From the NCBI GenBank assembly GCA_900129675.1, contig FSRD01000001.1, forward strand, positions 6,499,501-6,563,500: 64,000 nt of DNA. Reading direction: 5' to 3'. The stretch is from Bradyrhizobium erythrophlei. Lineage in GTDB: Bacteria; Pseudomonadota; Alphaproteobacteria; Rhizobiales; Xanthobacteraceae. Numbering within the stretch: position 1 is the first letter of the stretch; every line of letters begins with the position of its first letter. This document shows, in pieces, positions 7,741 through 16,056 of this stretch. The translations under genes were made by a program, and so were the position numbers. The notes beneath the pieces are model-generated. The model saw only the letters and a program-made list of their open reading frames with translations. It made no database searches and had not been told where the DNA came from.

Positions 7741-7792
7741 TCCCGGTTTTGTAAACCGAAGGCCGGGAGTTCAATCCTCTCAACCGGAACCG
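7741..7792 (+). other. attR candidate: 3' fragment of tRNA-Thr(TGT)
   Basis: The sequence reads as the 3' part of a tRNA: anticodon stem CCGGT, loop TTTGTAA with anticodon TGT (7750-7752), variable loop, T arm GGGAG-TTCAATC-CTCTC, acceptor strand AACCGGA, then A-CCG in place of CCA. No D arm or 5' acceptor strand exists upstream, so it is not a functional tRNA gene. It is the duplicated identity block left by integration. Because the fragment is the 3' part on the + strand, the intact tRNA and the element body should lie to its left. Confidence 0.8.
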
Positions 7793-8184
7793 CCTAAAGC
7801 CCTTGTTTCATTAGGGGTTTCTCCCGTAGCGCACCGCGGCAAAGCCGGCAATGCACTAAACAGCAGTCCCGACAGGCACGAAAACAGGCACATCTGTTCG
7901 TACTTCGTTCGCCCAGCTACAGGATCTCCCGCGTTGTCTCAGTTCGGTTCGTCTTGGCGGTCCGAACTTCAACGTTGAGTGACCCACAATGCAGCCGCGC
8001 CATATCTTTTCGACGATAACCGCTACCCGGTCATGCGCATTCAAACGGCCGACTGCTCACATCTAGCGAAGGATGCGACAACTTCCCCCTTTACAATCGT
8101 TAGTTTTAGTGAAGGTAATTCTCGCTCGTTTCGTGATGAGGTGTGCAGGCATTCTGACTATCGTAGATTTCGATAAGGAGACGT
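7793..8184. other. Intergenic, no gene seen
   Basis: The sequence just after the tRNA fragment (AAAGCCCTTGTTTCATT, then AGGGGTTT) may be the tRNA downstream flank. The rest shows no credible gene. The start of the next gene has AAGGAG at 8175-8180. Confidence 0.5.
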
Positions 8185-9321
8185 ATGTGGATGGACTCCT
8201 TTGGCAAATTCATTCTTCTCACCTGTTTTTTAATTCAAAGTACTCTTTGCGCCTATGCGCAGGAGGATGATCCGCTTTTCCGCATTGTGACGATAGACAC
8301 GCCGACGGGGTTAGAAATTGGCAGAGGTTTTGATGTTTTAACGGGTAAGCCACGAGCGGATTGTGTCGACAGATCAATCGTAGAAGCACATCCGGATTTT
8401 GGTCCGAACAGCGTTAGCTTCCGATCAATTCGTGTCGAAAATTCTGCGCAATTGGATAAGGCGCTTGGAATTTCAGCCGCTGCATCTGTGAATGCGGGCT
8501 ACTTTAGCGGCGGCGCATCGGCCTCGTTTTCCAATTCGCTTTCCGTCAGCAGCTACTCACTGAGTTACGTGGTAAAAGCTGTCGTTAGCGGGAAAGGTTC
8601 CAGCATCCGCGATGCTAAGCTCAAGGAGCAATACCGGACTTTGATTTCCGGGGGCAACGAAGATTCGATGCGCAGATTTCGGACAATTTGCGGGGATGGA
8701 TACATTAGCGAATTTACGATGGGAGGCGATTTCCAGGCGGTCGTACAAATCCACACTCATACGAAATCGGAAACCGAATCAATCGCGGCGTCGGTAAACG
8801 CCTCGTTCAGCATGGCCTCAGGAGCTGCATCATTTTCAAGTTCGCTGAAGAAGGCCGCACAGAGCAACGAGGTTACTGTGCTGAGTTTCCAGCGGGGCGG
8901 AAGCGGGCCGATAGCGATCACTCCCGATGATATTGCTACTAAGGCGAGCGCTCTTCCGGCATCAATTAAGCAGACGCCGACACCGACCGAGGCCGCTATT
9001 TTCAGCTACGTCCTACTGTTGGAAGATCCGAAATTACCGCTCATAGACTTTGCTGAGAGAGAGGATGTCTTGGCGCGGCTAAGCGAACTATCGGCACGCG
9101 CGAGAGACCAAGAGGCTGATGCGCAATACATTCTGGATCATCCTTCGGAATTCTACTCGTCGCCCACAGACCTCCCACCATTGGCCGGCGAAATTCAGTC
9201 GTTATCGGATTATCGGTCCGTGATCCGGGCAAAAGCCGATGCGTGTGTTCGCGCAGCTGGTAATTGCGTGAGCGCTGTTGTTCCAATTCCACAACCGACC
9301 GCTCGTCCGGCAAGGAGATAA
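8185..9321 (+). CDS. Exported protein with a MACPF-like signature
   Basis: 378 residues. A signal peptide (hydrophobic about 7-24, cleavage near AYAQED) points to export. Residues about 85-140 and 190-225 are Ser/Ala/Gly-rich amphipathic stretches (ASASFSNSLSVSSYSLSYVV; SVNASFSMASGAASFSSSL). They flank RTICGDGYISEFTMGG, which resembles the conserved Tyr-Gly-Thr-His...Gly-Gly core of MACPF/CDC pore formers, with the flanking stretches placed like their membrane-inserting hairpins. Only the pattern supports this, not a search. The C-terminus is helical and then Pro-rich. It starts a run of three exported proteins. Confidence 0.6.
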   Translation: MWMDSFGKFILLTCFLIQSTLCAYAQEDDPLFRIVTIDTPTGLEIGRGFDVLTGKPRADCVDRSIVEAHPDFGPNSVSFRSIRVENSAQLDKALGISAAASVNAGYFSGGASASFSNSLSVSSYSLSYVVKAVVSGKGSSIRDAKLKEQYRTLISGGNEDSMRRFRTICGDGYISEFTMGGDFQAVVQIHTHTKSETESIAASVNASFSMASGAASFSSSLKKAAQSNEVTVLSFQRGGSGPIAITPDDIATKASALPASIKQTPTPTEAAIFSYVLLLEDPKLPLIDFAEREDVLARLSELSARARDQEADAQYILDHPSEFYSSPTDLPPLAGEIQSLSDYRSVIRAKADACVRAAGNCVSAVVPIPQPTARPARR

Positions 9322-9324
9322 CAA

Positions 9325-9948
9325 ATGCCAAAATCAGCGCTTATTTCATTGCTAGCCTGGATTAGCCTAATGGCTCCCGCTCTTGCGCAACAAATCGGAC
9401 CTGAAATTCGAGTCGGACCGGGGGAGGTATCAGTTGGTGGCGCTGGAATTAAGGACGGGAAGGTAGTAACTCCCACGCCCGATCAAATCTTGAAAACTGT
9501 CATCGATTCCAACCCCGCGACCATGTTTTTGAGTGATGCCGATAAGCAAAACGTCAAGAGCGCGATCATCACCACTGGATATGTCAGCGCTCTCGTATCG
9601 GATCCTGTGGCTGGTTTGGTTCTGATCTCTGTACTCTCAAAGAACGGTGAGAAGCGCGACGTACCGATACCAACCGTTGCTGCGCCGCCCACGGGAAAGA
9701 CTTGGGTGCTGACCGCCAAATGCATCGTCCAACAAACTGGCAATCTAATAACGGCTCTTTTCGATAACGATCCCGACCACATCGCAGAAGTCGGTTTTGG
9801 AGATACGATGAATGTTACCGCCGCAGTTTGCCCGGAGTACAAACAGCGATCCGTAACTTCGGTGAGAATGAAAGTAACCGGCAAGAACCATGTCGAGGAT
9901 GCGAAGCCGCCCATGTATCGGCATTACTTTGTCGGTTCCCCCACATAG
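9325..9948 (+). CDS. Exported hypothetical protein
   Basis: 207 residues with a clear signal peptide (cleavage after APALAQ, about residue 22). The start lies 3 bp after the preceding stop, so the two are co-transcribed. The mature part is beta-rich and contains two Cys (about 133 and 170) that could form a disulfide. There is no recognised domain. Tight coupling to the MACPF-like protein suggests a partner or chaperone in the periplasm or outside the cell; this is inference. Confidence 0.6.
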   Translation: MPKSALISLLAWISLMAPALAQQIGPEIRVGPGEVSVGGAGIKDGKVVTPTPDQILKTVIDSNPATMFLSDADKQNVKSAIITTGYVSALVSDPVAGLVLISVLSKNGEKRDVPIPTVAAPPTGKTWVLTAKCIVQQTGNLITALFDNDPDHIAEVGFGDTMNVTAAVCPEYKQRSVTSVRMKVTGKNHVEDAKPPMYRHYFVGSPT

Positions 9949-10012
9949 AGAATAACTTCAAAGCACAGTGATCGATCGTCAAGAGTGTGGTGGCCTGCAA
10001 CTCAGGTAAGAT

Positions 10013-10372
10013 ATGAACTCTCTTTCGGGTAGATGCGTTGCTTTCGCGCTGTTGATTTACTCGGGTGCCGTTTGCGCGGAGGAGACGATCGTTAGCAGTG
10101 TAGATTTACCGGGCGCATCCCTCAACCAGGAAATAACCTACCATCCAACTAGAGAAGAATATGAGCGCGTCAGGGACGAGACTTTGGCCCGCCTCAAAAG
10201 TGGAGATACGAGCGCTTTTATTAATCCAGCGAATGGGCCTTGGATGCGGGTAGAAACAACAGCAAAGCTAGGATTCGAATACAAGGGGGTGGGTGCAGCC
10301 CAAGGACGTAAACACCTCCGCCAAATCTCTGCAGCCGAAGAAGCGTTATTTAGATTAGAACAATCGAAATAA
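10013..10372 (+). CDS. Small exported hypothetical protein
   Basis: 119 residues with a signal peptide (cleavage near VCAEET, about residue 23). The mature part is about 95 residues with a helical, charged centre (REEYERVRDETLARLKSG). It lies 64 bp after the second exported protein on the same strand and is the likely last gene of the set. No family is recognised. Confidence 0.5.
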   Translation: MNSLSGRCVAFALLIYSGAVCAEETIVSSVDLPGASLNQEITYHPTREEYERVRDETLARLKSGDTSAFINPANGPWMRVETTAKLGFEYKGVGAAQGRKHLRQISAAEEALFRLEQSK

Positions 10373-10733
10373 CGCATCTACTCAACATTCAAGCGGTACT
10401 GGTTTCCGCCGCGCGTCCCCGCCAAATACTGCGCGCATCTCGGACAAGATTGGCTTCAGAAAGAACAATCGTTACCGACCGCGACGGCGAATTTCAGTAC
10501 GAAGGCGCGAAGAGCCCGCAGACCGCGCGCCTCCTCGAGTCCGGATAGTGGGGTAAAGCGGACTCGATTTTCTCACGTCGAGTTCTTCTCATTTTGGCAC
10601 TTAGCGTCATTTCGCTGCTGCGCAGCAATTCGGTCGCTTTCGGTACAAAGCTGACATCAGCTGAGTCGCGCTTGCAGAACGCGGTTTATGAGCACGCGGC
10701 CCCAGTTGTGACGAGCCACCAAACGAAAGGCCA
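10373..10733. other. Intergenic, no gene seen
   Basis: Between the exported-protein set and the convergent AraC gene. No credible gene, tRNA or clear terminator is visible. Short open frames here lack ribosome sites and coding character. Confidence 0.5.
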
Positions 10734-11690
10734 TCAGTTGGCCTGCACCGCCCGGGTACGCCGCATGGTGGTGGATGGCAGTTCACCGAACAGCCTGCGG
10801 TATTCTTGCGCGAACCTGCCCAGCTCGACAAAACCATGCGCAACGGCAACATCCCTGATCATCAGGTCTGGCCCGCCCTGCAGCAGGACCGAATGCACAT
10901 CACCGAGACGTTTCCGGCGCAGAAAGGTGATCGGCGGCATGCCGAGAACTTCATGGAATGCGCGATGCAGCCTGCGCCGCCCCACGTTGAATCGCTCGCA
11001 CAGCTCGGAGATGTGGATCGGTCGGTTGCCAGCATCGACAAGGAAGCGATCAACCTCGGCCACCAGCTTTACTGCTGATCTCGGCTCTTTGCCTTGGTAG
11101 CGCGACGCATCGCGTATCGGCTCAGTCAATAGCTCCAGAATGTTACGCTTGAAAAAATCAGCAGCATCATCCGGCATCGTTGGTCCGCACTCCACGAGCG
11201 TGTCCATCAACGTCGAAAGCGCCTTGATGTTGGCAGCTGCAGCAGCCGGGTCGGCTGCCAGCACGGCAATCGGCCGCTCCATCGCTTCCTGCGCGCCAGG
11301 CTGCGTGGCGAGATAGGCCTGCAGCTCTTGCGGCTCGATGAACGCCGCAAGATATCGGGTCCTGCCCTGAAGGCTCGTATAGCGATCATGGCCGGGAGCG
11401 ATAAGCGCCACATCGCCAGCCGCCAGCGGATGTTGTAAGGCCGAGGCTGGGCCAGCGGTCTCCAGTACCATGCCGAAGGTCCAGTGATGCCCGCTTGCGA
11501 CACCGCGCGAGCGGATGCCGGTCGAGAATGAGCCGGTCGAGATGCCGAAGGTCGAGCCGACTGACAGATGCGCCAGCGTGCCCGTCATCCTGCCGCGACC
11601 GATCTGCACGACCTCCGAGCTGGCGTTCTGCAGGATTTCGTGCAGCGCGTCGAAGTCGTTGAATGTTCTCTGTTGGAGGGAAACGGGCAT
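10734..11690 (-). CDS. AraC-family transcriptional regulator
   Basis: 318 residues from the ATG at 11690 (MPVSLQQRTF), preceded by a purine-rich AAAGGGAC; an upstream in-frame ATG at 11771 adds an unlikely Cys-rich leader. The C-terminal 100 residues form the double helix-turn-helix of AraC regulators: ISELCERFNVGRRRLHRAFHE in the first, RDVAVAHGFVELGRFAQEYR then LFGELPSTTMR in the second. The N-terminal 200 residues would be an effector or dimer domain. Nothing shows its target; the exported-protein genes converge on it. Confidence 0.85.
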   Translation of the reverse strand: MPVSLQQRTFNDFDALHEILQNASSEVVQIGRGRMTGTLAHLSVGSTFGISTGSFSTGIRSRGVASGHHWTFGMVLETAGPASALQHPLAAGDVALIAPGHDRYTSLQGRTRYLAAFIEPQELQAYLATQPGAQEAMERPIAVLAADPAAAAANIKALSTLMDTLVECGPTMPDDAADFFKRNILELLTEPIRDASRYQGKEPRSAVKLVAEVDRFLVDAGNRPIHISELCERFNVGRRRLHRAFHEVLGMPPITFLRRKRLGDVHSVLLQGGPDLMIRDVAVAHGFVELGRFAQEYRRLFGELPSTTMRRTRAVQAN

Positions 11691-11882
11691 GTCCCTTTGC
11701 CCCTTTACCAGAGCGAGCGTGGAGCAAGAAGAACAGCGGCAAAGCGAGTTAATGCCGTTGATCCACGTCAATCAACCGCAAAAGGGATAAAGTTGCATCG
11801 AACGCTCTGATTGTGAAATTCGCTGGCGTCACAAACCGCGTACCGCCGTCCCAAACTGCATATTGCGACGCGAGGAACAAGG

Positions 11883-12491
11883 ATGGTGCTGAAGCTGCCC
11901 CGAGCTGCCGAGCGGGAATATCTGGTAGTCTACGGCATCGTCGCGGTCTACGTCGCGGCGCTGCCTTCAGGCCCTGCGCTGGTCGGGATATCCCGCGATC
12001 TACTGCACAGCCTGCGATCCTTGCGCCGCAGATGGCCCGCATTGCAGATCACCGCGGCATTCTGGGTGAAGGATAAAACCGATGCGCGGCTGATCTGCCG
12101 CGAGGTCAATTCCAGCCTTGCGCGTGGTCAGCAAGGCCTCCTGGTAGCCAATGCCAAGACCGCGCAGCGCAAGGTCGAGAACGTCGCCGCGCACATGGGC
12201 ATCGCCCTGACCGAGCATGACACCGTGCTACTGCGTGCGCGCTCGGCGGTCGCCTTCATCGAGGAGCGGATCGCGCAGGCGCAAGCCGCTGGCGAGCTGT
12301 CATGGTTCAATTCGGCCTATCGCGCGTGGCGGCTCGAAGCCAAGCAGCAAGGTCGCGGCATGTCCTATGCCGAGGCCCGAGCCCGCCTGCGGCAAAATAT
12401 TTTTCGGCAAATTCTCACCAACGAAACCCAGATCAATCCAAAACGGATCTTCCCCCCACTGCAGGGAATTGATTTTTCAGTTTCCGGGTGA
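11883..12491 (+). CDS. Conserved hypothetical protein
   Basis: 202 residues. The N-terminal half (EYLVVYGIVAVYVAALPSG ... LVGISRDLLHSLRSL ... AAFWVKD) has the spacing of a GIY-YIG-like or T5orf172-like fold, but the classical GIY...YIG motif is not intact, so that is only a weak suggestion. The C-terminal half is helical and basic. I associate such proteins with Bradyrhizobium chromosomes. A terminator follows 69 bp downstream, so it stands as its own unit just left of the prophage. Confidence 0.55.
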   Translation: MVLKLPRAAEREYLVVYGIVAVYVAALPSGPALVGISRDLLHSLRSLRRRWPALQITAAFWVKDKTDARLICREVNSSLARGQQGLLVANAKTAQRKVENVAAHMGIALTEHDTVLLRARSAVAFIEERIAQAQAAGELSWFNSAYRAWRLEAKQQGRGMSYAEARARLRQNIFRQILTNETQINPKRIFPPLQGIDFSVSG

Positions 12492-12559
12492 TCTCTTCAC
12501 GCGCGCTGGCGCGGCCCGAAGTGTGTGGCTGCGCACCGCCTACTGAACGCGAACGGCTT

Positions 12560-12591
12560 AACCGGCTTCATTGAACGAGGCCGGTTTTTTC
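12560..12591 (+). terminator. Rho-independent terminator left of the lysis genes
   Basis: Stem AACCGGC/GCCGGTT (12560-12566 with 12580-12586), 13-nt loop, then a T tail. It closes the conserved hypothetical gene and separates it from the prophage. Confidence 0.75.
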
Positions 12592-12604
12592 TTGGGAGCT
12601 GCGT

Positions 12605-12836
12605 ATGGGCATCCTGATCAGCTTTCTACCTGCTGCTGTATCTCGCGATCATCATTTTCATCGCCTATGCGATCAAATGGTTGATCACCAGCTTCCTCGG
12701 CTGGAGCATCGACGCCAACCTGCTCAAATGGGGCCAGATCATCGTCGGCCTGCTGTGCATCATCGCCATCGTGGTGTGGCTCACTGGCGTGCTCGGCCTC
12801 GGCGGTGGCCTGCCGCACTTTTGGGTCTACCGATAG
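12605..12836 (+). pseudogene. Small membrane protein of the phage lysis region, frameshifted
   Basis: An ATG at 12605 with GGGAGC upstream starts MGILISF, but the clear coding frame is +1 from about 12620: LLYLAIIIFIAYAIKWLIT, then two more hydrophobic stretches, ending GLPHFWVYR at 12836. Joining the two frames near 12623 gives a protein of about 76 residues with two membrane segments. Either one base is inserted (true mutation or sequencing error) or translation begins at CTG 12630. The position before the endolysin suggests a holin-like or spanin-like part, unproven. Confidence 0.55.
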
Positions 12837-12903
12837 GCAGTCGCAATTCGATCCGCTGCCTCCTGCCGATCCACGCACACCGAACATCTGCAAGGGCTGT
12901 TAG

Positions 12904-13683
12904 ATGAGCGACATTCCGGTCTGCATCGACATCTCGCATCATCAGGGTTACCCGGACTTCGATCAGGTCCGCGCCGCAGGCGTGCTCGGCGTGATCCACA
13001 AGGCGACCGAGGGCACCAGCTTCATCGATGATGCGCGGGCCGAGAACCTCGCCAACGCCAAGAAGGCGGGCCTCGGCATCGCAACCTATTTCTGGCTGAA
13101 GCCAGGCGACGGCAGATCGCAGGCCGAGTTCTATCTTTCCGTCATCGATCCCGAGCAAGGCGAGCGCGTGGTGATCGACTACGAGGAAGACAACTGCAGC
13201 CTCACCACGCTGAAGGATGCGGTGCAGGCGCTGCTCGATTATGGGCGCGGTCTGCAGATCACCGTCTACAGCGGGCATCTGCTCAAGGAGCAGCTCGGCG
13301 ACAGGCGCGACGACTACCTCGCCGAGAACACCGACCTTTGGCTGGCGCAGTACACCAGCGACGAGAGCGACATCAGCTGGCCGAGTGCGACCTATCCGCA
13401 ATGGTCGCTCTGGCAGTACAGCGAAACCGGCGCGATTCCCGGCATCGATGACAGCTATGTCGATCTCGACAATTTCAACGGCAGTGATGCGAACTTCCTC
13501 ACATGGATCAACACCAAGGGCGGCTTCCCGATGCCAGTGCCGCCGCCCGAGCCGAGCGAGCTGGTCAGGGTAGCGATCACCGCGCCCGAGCATGTCGGGG
13601 TGCTGGTCTCGATCAATGGCCGCCCTGCGCGCAGGCCCTCGATCCTGCGCAAGGCAAGGCGCGGCCCTGATGTGCTGCGATGA
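12904..13683 (+). CDS. GH25 lysozyme (endolysin)
   Basis: 259 residues. Residues 5-195 form a GH25 muramidase: the opening VCIDISHHQG with the conserved Asp, FIDDARAENLANAKKAGL, the catalytic DYEEDN segment near residue 83, and WLAQYTSDE ... WSLWQYSE at the end of the barrel. It cleaves the beta-1,4 MurNAc-GlcNAc bond of peptidoglycan. There is no signal peptide, so release depends on a holin. The C-terminal 60 residues are Pro/Arg-rich and unlike the domain. The stop overlaps the next gene start (ATGA), which encodes a small membrane protein, as in a phage lysis cassette. Confidence 0.9.
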   Translation: MSDIPVCIDISHHQGYPDFDQVRAAGVLGVIHKATEGTSFIDDARAENLANAKKAGLGIATYFWLKPGDGRSQAEFYLSVIDPEQGERVVIDYEEDNCSLTTLKDAVQALLDYGRGLQITVYSGHLLKEQLGDRRDDYLAENTDLWLAQYTSDESDISWPSATYPQWSLWQYSETGAIPGIDDSYVDLDNFNGSDANFLTWINTKGGFPMPVPPPEPSELVRVAITAPEHVGVLVSINGRPARRPSILRKARRGPDVLR

Positions 13684-13883
13684 TCCTGCACAGCGGCGGC
13701 AAGGCGATCAGCGCCACCATCGAGGCCCTGAAGTCGCAGCCCCTGCTGCTCGCCATCATCCTCGTCAACGTGCTCTCGCTACTGGCCGGGTCCTACGTGC
13801 TGCATCAGGTCAGCGGCGCCACCGAGCGCAAGGATCAGCTGCTGCAGGAGCTGGTCAGCAAATGCGTGAGGCCCAATGCTTAA
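13680..13883 (+). CDS. Small membrane protein, holin or spanin candidate
   Basis: 67 residues with one hydrophobic segment (about 21-44, LLLAIILVNVLSLLAGSYVL) and a charged helical C-terminus containing one Cys. It overlaps the endolysin stop by ATGA. Size, topology and position fit a class III holin or an accessory lysis protein. No sequence motif settles it. Confidence 0.6.
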   Translation: MILHSGGKAISATIEALKSQPLLLAIILVNVLSLLAGSYVLHQVSGATERKDQLLQELVSKCVRPNA

Positions 13884-14034
13884 GCGCCTTCCCATCATCC
13901 GTCATGTGCGCTGGCTGATCTGGAGCTGGCGCGTGGATCGGCACTACGCCATGTGGCAGCAGCTCGGCTCGCTGCCGGTCCATCGCCACCTCGATGATGC
14001 CGTGCTGGACGCGATCTGGCGTGGCGAAAGATAG
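13876..14034 (+). CDS. Short basic protein of the lysis region
   Basis: 52 residues, MLKRLPIIRHVRWLIWSWRV..., overlapping the preceding gene by 8 bp. It is Arg/Trp/His-rich, with a short amphipathic segment that could attach to the membrane. It is the third gene of the coupled lysis set and ends at 14034; about 500 bp without a gene follow. The function is unknown. Confidence 0.5.
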   Translation: MLKRLPIIRHVRWLIWSWRVDRHYAMWQQLGSLPVHRHLDDAVLDAIWRGER

Positions 14035-14536
14035 CCGCAAACTCATTGATATTGCTTGTGAATATAGGTGGAACTTCCTTCTATCTGCATTGAACGGGGC
14101 GCAAAGGGCAGCAGTTCGGGCCGATCCGGCCCGGTCAGCACCTTCTGATAGTCCGAAATTGACCATGCAATCGCATGGTGACGCCCGCAAAAGCCAGCTA
14201 ACCATCTGAAGAGATGGGGGAATAATATGCCACGGGCCGGGGGGGCGGGATCGCGAACTGTTGGCGGAACGGGCTGCAGCGCTGGCGGCGCTCCAAAATT
14301 AGCGCCTGCACATTGAAAAAATCGTCAGGGACGAAAGTTCTCTTCCTGCCAATTTGACAAACGGATCAACAGGTTAAGCTGGAAATACCGCTCCGAACCT
14401 GACGCAGTTAGCCGATGCCCGCCCCGGCTAACTTGCATCTCAGAACGGCCCTTTCGTCGGTAACCCGATGGGGCAAAGAACTTCCTTCTCCACGCCAGAA
14501 ACGCAGCAATTTCAGGGGCTTATGTAAGGAGCCGGA
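14035..14536. other. Gene-free stretch between lysis and modification genes
   Basis: About 500 bp with no credible gene. A 29-codon frame at 14227 (MPRAGGAGSRTVGG) follows a purine-rich site, but is too short and low in complexity to call. The stretch probably holds the promoter of the ParB/Mom/terminase operon; I cannot place it. Confidence 0.45.
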
Positions 14537-15232
14537 ATGCAGCTGCTCAACGAAAAGGCCCAAAAACCCGAGGAAAACAGCCCATTCGGGAAGTCCGAAA
14601 TAGCCAGGCTATGGCCTGCCGATCAGGTCGAGCGCCGCCCGATCAGCGAGCTGATCCCGAGCGCCCGCAACGCGCGCCTGCATTCCGACGAGCAGATCGA
14701 GCAGCTGGTGGCCTCGATCAGCGAGTGGGGCTGGACCATGCCGGTGCTGGTCGATGAAGCCGGGTCGATCATAGCTGGCCACGGGCGAGTGCTGGCTGCG
14801 GCGCAGTTAGGCATCGATCAGGTGCCGACAATGGTCGCTCGCGGCTGGTCGGAGGCGCAAAAGCGCGCCTATCTGATCGCCGACAACAAGCTGACCGAGA
14901 ACGGCAGCTGGGATCAGGCGCTGCTGCGCATCGAATTGAACGAGCTGGCGACCATGGGCCTCGATGGCCTGACCGGCTTCAGCGAGATCGAGCTGCGCGA
15001 GATGGGAATCGGCGTCGAGGGCCTCGGCGGCATGCCGGTGCTGGCCGATGGCGAGCGCTCGCCCTTTCAGCAGATGACCTTCATCCTGCACGCATCGCAG
15101 GCCGAGATCGTCAGCGCGGCCATCGAGCGTGCAGCGCAGGCGTTGGGGCCGCCGACCGAGGCTTCGGAGAACCAGAACCAGAACGGCAATGCGCTGGCGG
15201 AAATTTGCCGCAGCTACCTGGGCGCGCGATGA
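14537..15232 (+). CDS. Phage ParB/Srx-like protein
   Basis: 231 residues. Residues about 30-125 form a ParB N-terminal (ParB/sulfiredoxin) domain: VERRPISELIPSARNAR, HSDEQIEQLVASI, then IIAGHGRVLAAAQLG with the GHGR motif of the family, and KRAYLIADNKLTENG. No C-terminal methyltransferase is fused, unlike many phage ParB proteins. The ATGA overlap with the next gene, a Mom-like protein, suggests joint function. Known ParB-fold proteins of phages are nucleotide-binding and sometimes nicking enzymes; here a helper in DNA modification or packaging is likely. Confidence 0.85.
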   Translation: MQLLNEKAQKPEENSPFGKSEIARLWPADQVERRPISELIPSARNARLHSDEQIEQLVASISEWGWTMPVLVDEAGSIIAGHGRVLAAAQLGIDQVPTMVARGWSEAQKRAYLIADNKLTENGSWDQALLRIELNELATMGLDGLTGFSEIELREMGIGVEGLGGMPVLADGERSPFQQMTFILHASQAEIVSAAIERAAQALGPPTEASENQNQNGNALAEICRSYLGAR

Positions 15233-16056
15233 CGAGTGCGAAAGAGATCGAGGTCCGCCCCATCGCCAAGCGCGATGCGGACGCGCTGATCAGGCGCGTG
15301 CATTACAGCGGCAAGGTGGTGCGCAACTCGAAGCTATCGCTCGGCGTCTTCCTGCACGGCATGCTGGAGGGCGCGATGCAATTCGGCCCTTCGCTGCAGA
15401 AGTCGAACATCGTGCATCTGATCCGCGATACCGGCTGGAACGGATTCCTCGAATTGAACCGGCTGGCCTTCACCGATGCGCTGCCGCGCAATTCGGAAAG
15501 CCGCGCGCTCGGCATCGCGCTGCGCATGATCAGGAAGCACTACCAGCATATCGAATGGATCGTCAGCTTCGCCGACGCCTGCCAATGCGGCGACGGCACG
15601 ATCTATCGCGCGGCTGGCTTCGTGCTCACCGCGATCAAGGTGAACAAGGACCTGCACATCGCCGAGGACGGCAGCGTCGTTCACAAGATGTCGCAGATCA
15701 CCGGGGCCAACCGGCTGCAGCATTTCGCCAAGACAGGCGGCAGATGGCGCGGCACCGGCCAGACGCTCGAAGGCTACACGCTGCGCTATATCTATTTCCT
15801 GAATCCGGCAGCGCGGGCGCGGCTGGTCGGCGAGGCGCTGCCCTTCAGCGCCATCGAGGCGCGCGGCGCGACGATGTATCGCGGCGTGCGTGGGAAGCAG
15901 GCGATGGCTGGCACCAACCAGCACAGCGACGGAGCAGCACCGATCCCCACGCTCCAGCGAAACGAGAGGACAGAAGATGAAACCCGGAAAGCGTCCGTTG
16001 CCGACGCATCTGAAATTGCTGCGCGGCAATCCAGGCCAGCGGCAGCTGCACGATGA
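15229..16056 (+). CDS. Mom-like DNA modification protein (GNAT-fold)
   Basis: 275 residues from the ATG at 15229 that overlaps the ParB stop. The pattern IRRVHYSGKVVRNSKLSLGVF, NGFLELNRLAFTDALPRNSES, IVSFADACQCGDGTIYRAAGF and the Tyr-rich LEGYTLRYIYFL matches my recollection of the Mom family (phage Mu), which converts adenine to a carbamoylmethyl form that protects phage DNA from restriction. The core is about 215 residues; the C-terminal 60 residues are low complexity and overlap the terminase start by 80 bp. In Mu, mom is tightly regulated because it is toxic. No Com-like partner is seen here. Confidence 0.8.
   Translation: MTSAKEIEVRPIAKRDADALIRRVHYSGKVVRNSKLSLGVFLHGMLEGAMQFGPSLQKSNIVHLIRDTGWNGFLELNRLAFTDALPRNSESRALGIALRMIRKHYQHIEWIVSFADACQCGDGTIYRAAGFVLTAIKVNKDLHIAEDGSVVHKMSQITGANRLQHFAKTGGRWRGTGQTLEGYTLRYIYFLNPAARARLVGEALPFSAIEARGATMYRGVRGKQAMAGTNQHSDGAAPIPTLQRNERTEDETRKASVADASEIAARQSRPAAAAR

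Noticed and set aside
7741-7792. Functional tRNA-Thr gene
   Set aside because: No D arm or 5' acceptor strand upstream, and the 3' end reads CCG instead of CCA.
12605-12907. 100-codon frame from ATG 12605
   Set aside because: After the first seven codons it becomes His/Arg-rich nonsense; the membrane-protein frame lies one base away.
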